The notes beneath the pieces were generated by a model. That model was not told the DNA's origin. It made no database searches and worked only from the letters and a program-made list of their open reading frames with translations. This document shows positions 1 through 5,473 of a stretch of 7,629 nucleotides of DNA, piece after piece. The DNA is from UBA9676 sp036522155 (lineage in GTDB: Bacteria; Actinomycetota; Actinomycetes; Streptosporangiales; Streptosporangiaceae), in NCBI GenBank assembly GCA_036522155.1, contig DATDGI010000353.1, positions 1-7,629 of the forward strand. Direction: 5' to 3'. A program made the position numbers and the translations under genes. How positions within the stretch are numbered: the first letter of the stretch is position 1; each line of letters opens with the position of its first letter.

Positions 1-542
1 GGGGGGATCGGTGCTGGGGGGATCGGGTCGTTCGGCGCGCTGATCGTGATAGCCGGGCTGATCGGAGCTGGCGGGCTGACCGGGGCGGGCGGGCTGACCG
101 GGGCGGGCGGGATGATGGCGGCGGGTTCGATGGCGGCGGAGTCCGTGAGGCCGGTGGGGCTAGCCGGTGGCTGTGACCGCAGATGCGGGGCGGCCGGCTT
201 CCAGCGGGTCTTCAGATGCCGGTACACGCGCGGCGACGAGGGTGCCGGCGCGGTGGCGGCCCGGCCGCGATCGTCGCGGGCCCGGTTCTTGAGCCATTTG
301 CTGTCGATTCGCAGGCGCTCGGCCCGGACGAGTTCCTCGGGTTCACCGAGCGCCGCCAGCGCCTCCATCACCTGGCCGGGGTCGGCCGCCTCCACGGTGC
401 CGACCTGGCGCTCGATCTGCACCTTCGTCCGGCCCACGAACGCCATCCTGGCCCCCTTGGGCAGGGTGCGCGCGGCGGCCGTGACCCGGTGCAGGTACTC
501 CTGGACCAGTTGATCCCCCGAGAGGTTCGGGCGCGCCTTCAT
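1..542 (-). CDS. Partial protein with N-terminal HAAS-like domain and proline-rich repeat tail
   Basis: This frame is open from an ATG at 540-542 to the left edge, giving 180 visible residues and no C-terminus. Third codon positions are almost all G or C, as in the other genes here. A purine-rich GAGAGGGG lies about 11 bases before the ATG. Residues about 10-77 look like a HAAS/DUF1700-type helical domain: an early helix (LVQEYLHRV), LPKGAR, then a helix ending in ALAALGEPEELVRAERL, which matches the usual 'LG.PEE.A' close of that fold. HAAS domains often sit at the N-terminus of membrane or signalling proteins. Residues about 118-180 are rich in Pro, Ala, Ser and Ile, with a PAPVSP repeat, and suggest a disordered linker or wall-spanning segment. 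No membrane segment is visible, but the C-terminus is missing. The function is unknown. The domain assignment rests on pattern recognition only. Confidence 0.6.
   Translation of the reverse strand, partial: MKARPNLSGDQLVQEYLHRVTAAARTLPKGARMAFVGRTKVQIERQVGTVEAADPGQVMEALAALGEPEELVRAERLRIDSKWLKNRARDDRGRAATAPAPSSPRVYRHLKTRWKPAAPHLRSQPPASPTGLTDSAAIEPAAIIPPAPVSPPAPVSPPAPISPAITISAPNDPIPPAPIP
57..110 (-). repeat. Three tandem 18-bp units encoding a PAPVSP-type repeat
   Basis: Units lie at 57-74, 75-92 and 93-110. The second and third are identical (gctgaccggggcgggcgg) and the first differs at four positions. Each is six codons long, so copy number can change without shifting the frame. On the minus strand the units encode the Pro-Pro-Ala-Pro-Val/Ile-Ser tail of the partial protein. 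This looks like a coding minisatellite rather than a regulatory repeat. Confidence 0.75.
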
Positions 543-630
543 GTCCCGATCATCCCCTCTCATCCTTTGTATGTGGAGTACCCGCGCCGGCCGTACACAA
601 AAGCCATAAAGGGCTGCCCCGCAAGCCGAA

Positions 631-661
631 AGGGGCGGCCCCGCAACGCGGGACCGCCCCT
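631..661 (-). terminator. Terminator of groEL
   Basis: The hairpin has an outer 8-bp stem (AGGGGCGG with CCGCCCCT), one mismatch, an inner 5-bp stem (CCCGC with GCGGG) and a 3-base loop. It starts 32 bases past the groEL stop. In the groEL direction it is followed by TTTCGG, a short T run that is usual for GC-rich actinobacteria. It separates groEL from the partial gene at the left edge. A shorter competing pairing of GCCCC with GGGGC is possible around 615-635. Confidence 0.75.
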
Positions 662-693
662 CAGCACGGGCGTTACCAGCCCGTTGGCACGGA

Positions 694-2316
694 CTAGAAG
701 TCCATGTCACCGCCGCCGGGGGCGGCGGGTGCCTTGTCCTTCTCCGGCTTCTCGGCGATCACTGCCTCGGTGGTGAGGAAGAGACCGGCGATGGAGGCGG
801 CGTTTTGCAGGGCGGAGCGGGTGACCTTGGCCGGGTCGATGATGCCGGCCTTGAACATGTCCACGTACTCGCCGTTGGCGGCGTTGAGGCCGTGGGCGAC
901 CGCGAGGGTCTTGACCTTCTCGACCACCACGCCGCCTTCGAGGCCGGCGTTGACCGCGATCTGCTTGAGCGGCTCCTCCAGCGCGCGGCGCACGATCTGC
1001 GCGCCGGTCGCATCGTCGCCGGTCAGCTCCAGCTTCTTGAACGCGTTCTTGCCGGCCTGCAGCAGGGCGACCCCGCCGCCGGGCACGACGCCCTCTTCCA
1101 CAGCCGCCTTGGCGTTGCGGACCGCGTCCTCGATCCGGTGCTTGCGCTCCTTCAGCTCGACCTCGGTGGCCGCCCCGGCCTTGATGACCGCGACGCCGCC
1201 GGCCAGCTTGGCCAGCCGCTCCTCGAGCTTCTCGCGGTCGTAGTCGGAGTCGGTGTTCTCGATCTCCGCGCGGATCTGGTTGACCCGGCCAGCGATCTGG
1301 TCCGCGTCACCCATGCCGTCCACGATCGTCGTCTCGTCCTTGGTGACCACGACCTTGCGGGCCCGGCCGAGCAGGTCCAGGTCGGCGGTCTCCAGCTTGA
1401 GGCCGACTTCCTCGCTGATCGGCTGGCCACCGGTGAGGATGGCGATGTCACCGAGCATGGCCTTGCGCCGGTCACCGAACCCGGGCGCCTTCACCGCGAC
1501 CGACTTGAACAGGCCACGGATCTTGTTGACCACCAGCGTGGCCAGGCCTTCCCCCTCCACGTCCTCGGCGATGATGACCAGCGGCTTGCCGGACTGCACG
1601 ACCTTGTCCAGCACCGGCAGCAGGTCCTTGTTGGCCGACACCTTGGAGTTGACGATCAGGATGTAGGGGTCCTCAAGAACCGCTTCCATCCGCTCCGGGT
1701 CGGTGGCGAAGTACGGCGAGATGTAGCCCTTGTCGAAGCGCATGCCCTCGGTGAGCTCCAGCTCCAGGCCGAAGGTGTTGGACTCCTCGACGGTGATGAC
1801 GCCTTCCTTGCCGACCTTGTCCATCGCCTCGGCGATCATGTCGCCGATGGCGGTGTCCCCGGCGGAGATGGACGCCGTGGAGGCGATCTGCTCCTTGGTC
1901 TCCACGTCCTTGGCGAGCTTGGACAGCTCCTCGCTCACCCGCTCCACCGCGGCCTCGATGCCCCGCTTGAGCGACATCGGGTTCGCGCCCGCGGCCACGT
2001 TCCGCAGGCCCTCGCGGACCAGCGCCTGCGCGAGCACGGTCGCCGTGGTGGTGCCGTCACCGGCCACGTCATCGGTCTTCTTGGCGACTTCCTTGACCAG
2101 CTCGGCGCCGATCTTCTCCCACGGGTCCTCGAGCTCGATCTCCTTGGCGATGGACACGCCATCGTTGGTGATCGTGGGTGCGCCCCACTTCTTCTCAAGC
2201 ACCACGTTCCGGCCCTTGGGGCCGAGGGTTACCTTCACGGCGTCGGCCAGCTGATTCATGCCGCGTTCGAGGCCGCGCCGTGCGTCCTCATCGAACGCGA
2301 TCATCTTCGCTGCCAT
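694..2316 (-). CDS. groEL: 60-kDa chaperonin GroEL (GroEL2-type, no groES beside it)
   Basis: This is a complete chaperonin of 540 residues, the normal family length. GroEL forms a double seven-membered ring in the cytoplasm. It folds client proteins using ATP together with GroES. The ATP site is intact: TLGPKGRNV at 30-38, the conserved Asp52 in TNDG, and GDGTTT at 86-91. The RIEDA stretch before EEGVVPGGG carries the hydrolytic aspartate. The tail ends in GGGDMDF, a short Gly/Met ending and not the His-rich tail of actinobacterial GroEL1, so this is the housekeeping GroEL2 type. The ATG is well supported by GGAGGA at 2326-2331, nine bases away. No groES is adjacent, as expected for a monocistronic actinobacterial groEL2; the groES partner should lie elsewhere. 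Two CIRCE boxes upstream indicate HrcA-controlled heat induction. A 560-codon open frame on the opposite strand is a GC-composition shadow. Confidence 0.98.
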   Translation of the reverse strand: MAAKMIAFDEDARRGLERGMNQLADAVKVTLGPKGRNVVLEKKWGAPTITNDGVSIAKEIELEDPWEKIGAELVKEVAKKTDDVAGDGTTTATVLAQALVREGLRNVAAGANPMSLKRGIEAAVERVSEELSKLAKDVETKEQIASTASISAGDTAIGDMIAEAMDKVGKEGVITVEESNTFGLELELTEGMRFDKGYISPYFATDPERMEAVLEDPYILIVNSKVSANKDLLPVLDKVVQSGKPLVIIAEDVEGEGLATLVVNKIRGLFKSVAVKAPGFGDRRKAMLGDIAILTGGQPISEEVGLKLETADLDLLGRARKVVVTKDETTIVDGMGDADQIAGRVNQIRAEIENTDSDYDREKLEERLAKLAGGVAVIKAGAATEVELKERKHRIEDAVRNAKAAVEEGVVPGGGVALLQAGKNAFKKLELTGDDATGAQIVRRALEEPLKQIAVNAGLEGGVVVEKVKTLAVAHGLNAANGEYVDMFKAGIIDPAKVTRSALQNAASIAGLFLTTEAVIAEKPEKDKAPAAPGGGDMDF

Positions 2317-2448
2317 AGGCTCCAGTCCTCCCGGGACTTTGTGGCTTATCGGATGAATCGAGCCGACGCCCGCGACGGACGGCCGTCCCGGAGGGCAGTC
2401 ACTTCCTGCCCGCGGAGTGGCCTCATCGCCCCGATCCCCGCCTTAGCG

Positions 2449-2475
2449 TTGTCACTCTCGCATGGAGAGTGCCAA
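2449..2475. promoter_or_regulatory. CIRCE operator 2, start-proximal (HrcA site)
   Basis: Half-sites TTGTCACTC and GAGTGCCAA are separated by nine bases, the exact CIRCE geometry (consensus TTAGCACTC-N9-GAGTGCTAA). There are two mismatches in the left arm and one in the right. It lies about 133 bases before the groEL start codon, at or just after the inferred transcription start. In the mRNA it could form a 5' leader hairpin, as CIRCE does in Bacillus. HrcA binding is inferred from the motif. Confidence 0.85.
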
Positions 2476-2480
2476 CGACT

Positions 2481-2509
2481 TGTTTAGCACTCTCGACCCG
2501 AGAGTGCAA
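2481..2509 (-). promoter_or_regulatory. Predicted groEL promoter inside CIRCE 1
   Basis: On the minus strand TTGCAC (2504-2509) and TAAACA (2481-2486) are 17 bases apart, a housekeeping-sigma arrangement embedded in the CIRCE palindrome. Transcription would start near 2474, giving a leader of about 157 bases that includes the second CIRCE. The leader also contains the palindrome GGACGGCCGTCC (2377-2388) and a 6-bp hairpin (2393-2411), which may fold in the mRNA. Confidence 0.7.
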
Positions 2510-2510
2510 G
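2484..2510. promoter_or_regulatory. CIRCE operator 1, promoter-overlapping (HrcA site)
   Basis: The TTAGCACTC half-site is perfect. The other half, GAGTGCAAG, has two mismatches, and the nine-base spacer is correct. Its centre is 35 bp from the centre of the second CIRCE. On the minus strand its arms contain the -35 and part of the -10 hexamer of the groEL promoter, so a bound repressor would directly exclude RNA polymerase. Confidence 0.92.
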
Positions 2511-2558
2511 CCGGGCGGGGCAGGACGGGCGGGCAGCGGGGGAACCGTGCGGTTCGGG

Positions 2559-2588
2559 TTGAGAGCGGACCGGCCGGACCGGTATAAC
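2559..2588 (+). promoter_or_regulatory. Predicted leaderless promoter of the RHH-PIN operon
   Basis: TTGAGA (2559-2564) and TATAAC (2583-2588) are 18 bases apart. The last base of the -10 hexamer is seven bases before the A of the start codon at 2595, so transcription should begin on the ATG itself. The only purine-rich sequence, GGAG at 2590-2593, is one base from the ATG and too close to act as a ribosome site. This fits a leaderless mRNA, which is common in actinobacteria. Confidence 0.6.
2569..2583. promoter_or_regulatory. Candidate autoregulatory operator of the antitoxin
   Basis: The inverted repeat ACCGG-N5-CCGGT lies between the -35 and -10 hexamers of the RHH-PIN promoter, inside a run of CCGG tetramers. 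Ribbon-helix-helix antitoxins usually repress their own promoter by binding such short palindromes. In GC-rich DNA an arm of this length can arise by chance, so the call rests mainly on position. Confidence 0.35.
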
Positions 2589-2594
2589 CGGAGT

Positions 2595-2843
2595 ATGTCC
2601 GCAACCGAGAAGCTCGCGATCAGCCTGCCCAAGGACCTGATCGAGAAGCTCCGCCGGGCCAAGGACGAAGGCCGGATCGAATCGGTCTCGGGGTACATCA
2701 CCGAACTGCTGCGCCGTGAGGACGACTGGCGGGATGCCCGGGCCACCCTGGACCGCATCTTCGAGCGCTGTCCCGGGCCGGAAGCCAAGCACTATGCGTG
2801 GGCCCGGCGGGTGCTGGGCGTTGGCCCCAAGCCTGCCGCGTGA
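2595..2843 (+). CDS. Ribbon-helix-helix (CopG/MetJ-type) antitoxin-like protein
   Basis: This is an 82-residue protein, first gene of a two-gene operon. Residues 6-11 (KLAISL) form the DNA-contacting strand. Helices at about 12-24 and 30-41 (SVSGYITELLRR) complete a ribbon-helix-helix dimer fold. The charged, Trp-containing tail from about 43 (DDWRDARATLDRIF...) would wrap the partner protein. The pattern matches actinobacterial antitoxins paired with PIN toxins. The ATG at 2595 is preferred over upstream in-frame starts. It begins the fold directly, and a promoter -10 sits seven bases before it, while an earlier start at 2469 would fall inside the CIRCE boxes. Expected role: bind and neutralise the PIN partner and repress the operon. 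Partner binding and DNA binding are inferred from the family. Confidence 0.85.
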   Translation: MSATEKLAISLPKDLIEKLRRAKDEGRIESVSGYITELLRREDDWRDARATLDRIFERCPGPEAKHYAWARRVLGVGPKPAA

Positions 2844-3238
2844 TCGGCGGCCGGATCCTCGATACGAGCGCGCTGCTGCAGGCTGCCCGCGGCACCGCGT
2901 ACATGCAGGCGCTGCTGTATATCAGCCATGAGCACCTGATCCCGCTGGTCATCCCGGCGCCGTGCCTGGCCGACGCGCTCGCCGCGCTGGACGACCCGCA
3001 GCAGCAGGCCCGCCTGTTCGACCTGGTGCGCTCCCCCATCGCCAGGGTCGCGCAGTTCGGCGCCATGGAGGCCACCGGCACCGGGCTGATGCGGGCCGGT
3101 GCCCGGCCGGCCCGGGCGTCGACCAGTTCCGCGCACGCCGCCTATCTCGCCGCCGACCGGGGCTGGCCGGTGGTCAGCGCGCGGCCTGGGCCGATCCGGG
3201 CCATGCACCCGGACGTGGAGATCGAGCCACTGCCCTGA
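2840..3238 (+). CDS. PIN-domain protein, VapC-like toxin with degenerate active site
   Basis: This is a 132-residue protein starting at GTG (2840) in a GTGA overlap with the antitoxin stop, so its translation is probably coupled. No separate ribosome site is seen. The opening RILDTSALL (Asp8) is the first PIN motif. PAPCLADAL (Asp45) sits where PIN proteins carry the second acidic residue. Related actinobacterial PIN proteins then have 'DAH' and later 'TSDPDDL'. Here these read SAH (Ser97) and SARPGPI (Arg115), so the third and fourth acidic ligands for Mg2+ appear lost. VapC-type enzymes cut tRNA or rRNA; this one may be catalytically weak or inactive, serving as a co-repressor or a decayed toxin. 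The frame is intact with normal codon use, so it is not an obvious pseudogene. The alignment was made by eye against remembered family members. Confidence 0.75.
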   Translation: MIGGRILDTSALLQAARGTAYMQALLYISHEHLIPLVIPAPCLADALAALDDPQQQARLFDLVRSPIARVAQFGAMEATGTGLMRAGARPARASTSSAHAAYLAADRGWPVVSARPGPIRAMHPDVEIEPLP

Positions 3239-3264
3239 CCGGCAGGATCACGCCGTCCGGCACG

Positions 3265-3290
3265 CGTCCGGCCCGGTCACCGGCCGGACG
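3265..3290 (+). terminator. Hairpin after the RHH-PIN operon
   Basis: A perfect 9-bp stem (CGTCCGGCC with GGCCGGACG) with an 8-base loop starts 27 bases after the PIN stop codon. No T run follows. It may act together with the stronger hairpin at 3308-3338 to end the operon transcript. Confidence 0.5.
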
Positions 3291-3307
3291 AGGACCAGAA
3301 GTGAGGA

Positions 3308-3338
3308 ACCCGGCACCCAGACGATCTGGGTGCCGGGT
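3308..3338. terminator. Bidirectional terminator between PIN gene and cold-shock gene
   Basis: A perfect 14-bp stem (ACCCGGCACCCAGA with TCTGGGTGCCGGGT) closes a CGA loop. It lies between two convergent genes, 27 bases past the cold-shock stop codon, and can serve both strands. The flanking tails are only weakly T-rich (CCTT on the plus side). Confidence 0.85.
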
Positions 3339-3364
3339 CCTTGTGCGGCTAAGCCTGCAGACGC

Positions 3365-3565
3365 TCAGACAGCGCGGACTGCTGATGCCTGCGGGCCGCG
3401 GTCACTGTTCTCGATGTCGAATTCGACCCGCTGCCCCTCCTCGAGGCTGCGGTAGCCATCCATCTGGATAGCGGAGAAGTGCACGAACACGTCCCTGCCA
3501 CCGTCGACCGCGATGAAGCCGTAGCCCTTGTCCGCGTTGAACCACTTGACGGTGCCCTGAGCCAT
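3365..3565 (-). CDS. cspA: Cold-shock protein (CspA family)
   Basis: This is a complete 66-residue single cold-shock domain, the usual family size. It is a five-stranded OB-fold barrel that binds single-stranded RNA and DNA and melts mRNA structure in the cytoplasm. RNP1 is KGYGFI at 13-18 and RNP2 is VFVHF at 26-30. The aromatic face includes Trp8, Phe9, Tyr15, Phe17, Phe27, His29 and Phe30. The ATG is supported by AGGGAG ten bases upstream. It is transcribed in the same direction as metM-metO, but 269 bases separate it from metO, so it is probably its own transcription unit. The leader contains an 8-bp hairpin (3599-3629) that could regulate translation. Many actinobacterial csp genes are constitutive; cold induction here is not shown. 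Confidence 0.97.
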   Translation of the reverse strand: MAQGTVKWFNADKGYGFIAVDGGRDVFVHFSAIQMDGYRSLEEGQRVEFDIENSDRGPQASAVRAV

Positions 3566-3598
3566 TACCCAACAACTCCCTAACTACGCTCGGGCTTT

Positions 3599-3629
3599 CG
3601 GGTCCCACCCTTGCTTTCCGCGGGACCCG
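3599..3629 (-). promoter_or_regulatory. Leader hairpin upstream of cspA
   Basis: The arms CGGGTCCC and GGGACCCG pair perfectly over 8 bp around a 15-base loop. The hairpin ends about 33 bases before the cspA start codon. If the cspA promoter lies further upstream, this folds in the 5' untranslated region, where csp mRNAs often carry regulatory structure. I see no convincing promoter hexamers between 3630 and 3812, although TAAGGT on the minus strand near 3705 is a weak candidate -10. Confidence 0.45.
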
Positions 3630-3725
3630 TCGATCGCTCAGCGCTTAGGCGTGCTGCGCAAGCAGGGCTTGCCGTTCTCGCCGTCCGGCAGCGACCGGAC
3701 ACGACCTTACCCCCTGCCACGCGCT

Positions 3726-3761
3726 CCTGTGACCACTTACTCGCCGAACGCGGTCACCAGG
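3726..3761. repeat. Imperfect inverted repeat upstream of cspA, possible operator
   Basis: CCTGTGACC (3726-3734) and GGTCACCAGG (3752-3761) are complementary except for one extra base, with 17 bases between them. This is the size and symmetry of a dimeric-regulator site, and it lies in the likely cspA promoter zone. A smaller hairpin, GTCCGG-N6-CCGGAC, lies at 3683-3700. No regulator family is suggested with confidence. Confidence 0.3.
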
Positions 3762-3812
3762 CCGGCCTATCCGCCGAAAGCGCAGGGACACCACGGTTGA
3801 CTCTGGGCGAAA

Positions 3813-3832
3813 GCCGCGACCTGACACGCGGC
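3813..3832 (-). terminator. Candidate terminator after metO
   Basis: The stem GCCGCG/CGCGGC (6 bp, 8-base loop) begins two bases past the metO stop codon and is followed in the metO direction by TTTCG. It is short but well placed to end the metM-metO transcript before cspA. Confidence 0.4.
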
Positions 3833-3834
3833 GG

Positions 3835-4110
3835 TCAGCCGCCCGCTACCGCCGGTATGACCGAAACGTGCGCACCGGACGGGACCGGCGTCTCCAGGCC
3901 CTGCGCGAAGCGCACATCCTCCTCTCCCACGTAGACGTTCACGAACCGGCGCAGATTGCCCGTCTCGTCGACAATCCGGCCGGCCAGGCCCGGGTAGGTG
4001 GCGTCCAGCCCGGCGATCACCTCGCGCAGGGTCCCCGGCTCGGCCGCGACCTCCGCCGACCCGCCGGTGTAGGTGCGGAGAATGGTCGGGATACGGACAG
4101 AAACACTCAT
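3835..4110 (-). CDS. metO: Sulfur-carrier protein (MetO/CysO-like, ubiquitin fold, Gly-Gly end)
   Basis: This 91-residue beta-grasp (MoaD/ThiS-like) protein ends in AVAGG; the terminal Gly91 would be adenylated and turned into a thiocarboxylate that donates sulfide. It closely resembles mycobacterial CysO as I remember it: the opening 'V.IPTILR..TGG', the 'RFVN.YV..EDVRF..GL' core at 55-72, and the ending 'V.PAVAGG'. CysO feeds cysteine synthase CysM, but here the neighbour is a threonine-synthase homologue under a SAM riboswitch. MetO, the carrier for homocysteine synthesis, is therefore the better name. The ATG at 4110 is chosen over a GTG three codons upstream because GGGGAAGG lies eight bases before it. 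The gap to metM is 88 bases, with a 10-bp inverted repeat. The activating MoeB-like enzyme and the sulfur source are not in this window. Confidence 0.9.
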   Translation of the reverse strand: MSVSVRIPTILRTYTGGSAEVAAEPGTLREVIAGLDATYPGLAGRIVDETGNLRRFVNVYVGEEDVRFAQGLETPVPSGAHVSVIPAVAGG

Positions 4111-4150
4111 TGGTGACACCTTCCCCGGGGGTAACCGACGGCCGCGCCGG

Positions 4151-4203
4151 CATGATCACGGAATCCTGTCCGGCGATGCCGCTGGCGGGATGGCGTGATC
4201 ATG
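4151..4203 (-). repeat. 10-bp inverted repeat spanning the metM stop codon
   Basis: CATGATCACG (4151-4160) and CGTGATCATG (4194-4203) are perfect inverted copies separated by 33 bases. The metM TGA (4199-4201) lies inside one arm. In the metM-metO mRNA they would form an intercistronic stem-loop 40 bases before the metO start codon. No T run follows, so it is more likely an attenuator, stability element or processing site than a full terminator. Confidence 0.6.
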
Positions 4204-5455
4204 GAGTTGCCGGCTGCTCGAAGGCGCGGAACGCCGCCAGCGTCGGCCGGATCGCGGGCGGCGCCACGGCCGCGCCCGCCACCGCGCCGAGGGTCTTCAG
4301 GCCGTCCCCGGAGTTGATGATGACGGTCTCGGCGCCCGGGTCGAGCGCGCCCTCGGCCAGCAGCCGCCGCAGCACGCCCAGCGTGACCCCGGCCGCCGTC
4401 TCCCCGAAGATGCCCTCGGTGGCCGCGAGCAGCCGCATCGCGCTGACCAGCTCGGGGTCGCTGACATCGGCCACCACGCCGCCGGTGCGGCGCACCACGT
4501 CCAGCACGTACGGCCCGTCGGCCGGGTTGCCGATGGCCAGCGACTTGGCGATGGTGGACGGCCGGACCGGCTGGACCACGTCGTGACCGGCCCGGAAGGC
4601 GGCGGCCACCGGCGCGCACCCGCTCGCCTGCGCGCCAAATACCCGGTACGGGGTGGCGGGCACCAGCCCCAGCGCGATCAGCTCGCGGAACGCCTTGTCG
4701 ATCTTGACGAGCTGGGCTCCGGACGCCACCGGCACCACGATCTGCCCGGGCAGCCGCCAGCCGAGCTGCTCGGCGATCTCGAAGCCGATGGTCTTGGACC
4801 CCTCGGCGTAGTAGGGCCGCACGTTGACGTTCACGAACGCCCAGTCCTCGCGCTCGTCGGCCAGTTCGGACGCGAGCCGGTTCACGTCGTCGTAGGTGCC
4901 GTCCACCGCGACCAGCGTGCCGCCGTAGACGGCGGTGGCGGTGATCTTCTCCGGTTCCAGGTCGGCCGGGATCAGCACGACCGAGCGGATCCCGGCCCGG
5001 GCGGCCGCGGCCGCGACCGCGTTCGCCAGGTTGCCGGTGGACGGGCAGGCGAGCACCTTGTAACCGAGTTCCACCGCGGCGGCCAGCGCCACCGCCACCA
5101 CCCGGTCCTTGAACGAGTGGGTCGGGTTGCCGCGCTCGTCCTTCACCCACAGCCGGGCCATGCGCAGCTCGGAGGCCAGGTGATCGGCCCGGACCAGCCG
5201 GGTCCAGCCGGGCTCGGTGCTGGGCGTGGCGGCCACGTCCGGCGGCACCGGCAGCAGCGGGGCATAACGCCAGATGTTCGGCGGCCCGGCCTCGACCACG
5301 GCCCGGGTCAGGGCGGGCAGGTCGTAGCCGACCTCCAGCGGGCCGAAGCAGTCCAGGCAGACGTGACCAGCGCCGAGGCTGGCGGTGGCGCCGCATTCGC
5401 GGCAGGCGAGGTGGCTGGCGTAGCCGAACCGGGAGGGGATGTTCGGGGTACTCAC
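4199..5455 (-). CDS. metM: Threonine-synthase-like PLP enzyme, probable homocysteine synthase MetM
   Basis: This 418-residue fold-type II PLP enzyme is usually annotated as threonine synthase. An N-terminal zinc ribbon has Cys18, Cys21, Cys33 and Cys36. The PLP lysine is Lys116 in NPTHSFKDR, the PLP-binding loop is PSTGN (138-142), and INSGDGLK near the C-terminus supplies the ring-nitrogen contact. Canonical ThrC reads NPTGSFKDR and often has a GNGG phosphate loop; here the motifs read THSFKDR and PVASGAQL, consistent with a specialised paralogue. It sits beside a CysO-like carrier and under a SAM-I riboswitch. This supports MetM: O-phosphohomoserine plus carrier thiocarboxylate giving homocysteine and phosphate. 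Plain threonine synthase is the alternative. The start is GTG at 5455, nine bases after the AAAGG end of GGAGAAAGG, with no in-frame ATG nearby. The same frame stays open far upstream, but that part is antisense to otsA. Confidence 0.88.
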   Translation of the reverse strand: MSTPNIPSRFGYASHLACRECGATASLGAGHVCLDCFGPLEVGYDLPALTRAVVEAGPPNIWRYAPLLPVPPDVAATPSTEPGWTRLVRADHLASELRMARLWVKDERGNPTHSFKDRVVAVALAAAVELGYKVLACPSTGNLANAVAAAAARAGIRSVVLIPADLEPEKITATAVYGGTLVAVDGTYDDVNRLASELADEREDWAFVNVNVRPYYAEGSKTIGFEIAEQLGWRLPGQIVVPVASGAQLVKIDKAFRELIALGLVPATPYRVFGAQASGCAPVAAAFRAGHDVVQPVRPSTIAKSLAIGNPADGPYVLDVVRRTGGVVADVSDPELVSAMRLLAATEGIFGETAAGVTLGVLRRLLAEGALDPGAETVIINSGDGLKTLGAVAGAAVAPPAIRPTLAAFRAFEQPATP

Positions 5456-5473
5456 AGAGCGGGGCCTTTCTCC

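Noticed and set aside
46..776. Plus-strand open frames at 46-513 and 183-776
   Set aside because: They are opposite the minus-strand HAAS-like gene and the groEL terminator, and they lack domains and the expected G/C third-position bias of the minus frame.
805..2487. 560-codon open frame on the plus strand opposite groEL
   Set aside because: It is fully antisense to an unmistakable groEL, has a His/Asp/Leu/Gly composition typical of GC-rich shadow frames, and has no recognisable domain. It would also run through the CIRCE boxes.
2798..2839. Earlier GTG start at 2798 for the PIN protein
   Set aside because: It would add 14 residues without PIN homology and create a 46-base overlap with the antitoxin gene. 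The GTGA overlap at 2840 is the usual arrangement and places Asp8 at the normal distance from the N-terminus.
3611..3934. Small frames at 3611-3934 (plus) and 3645-3827 (minus) upstream of cspA
   Set aside because: No ribosome site, no recognisable fold, and Arg/Ala/Thr-rich composition. One overlaps metO antisense. The region is better read as the cspA promoter and leader.
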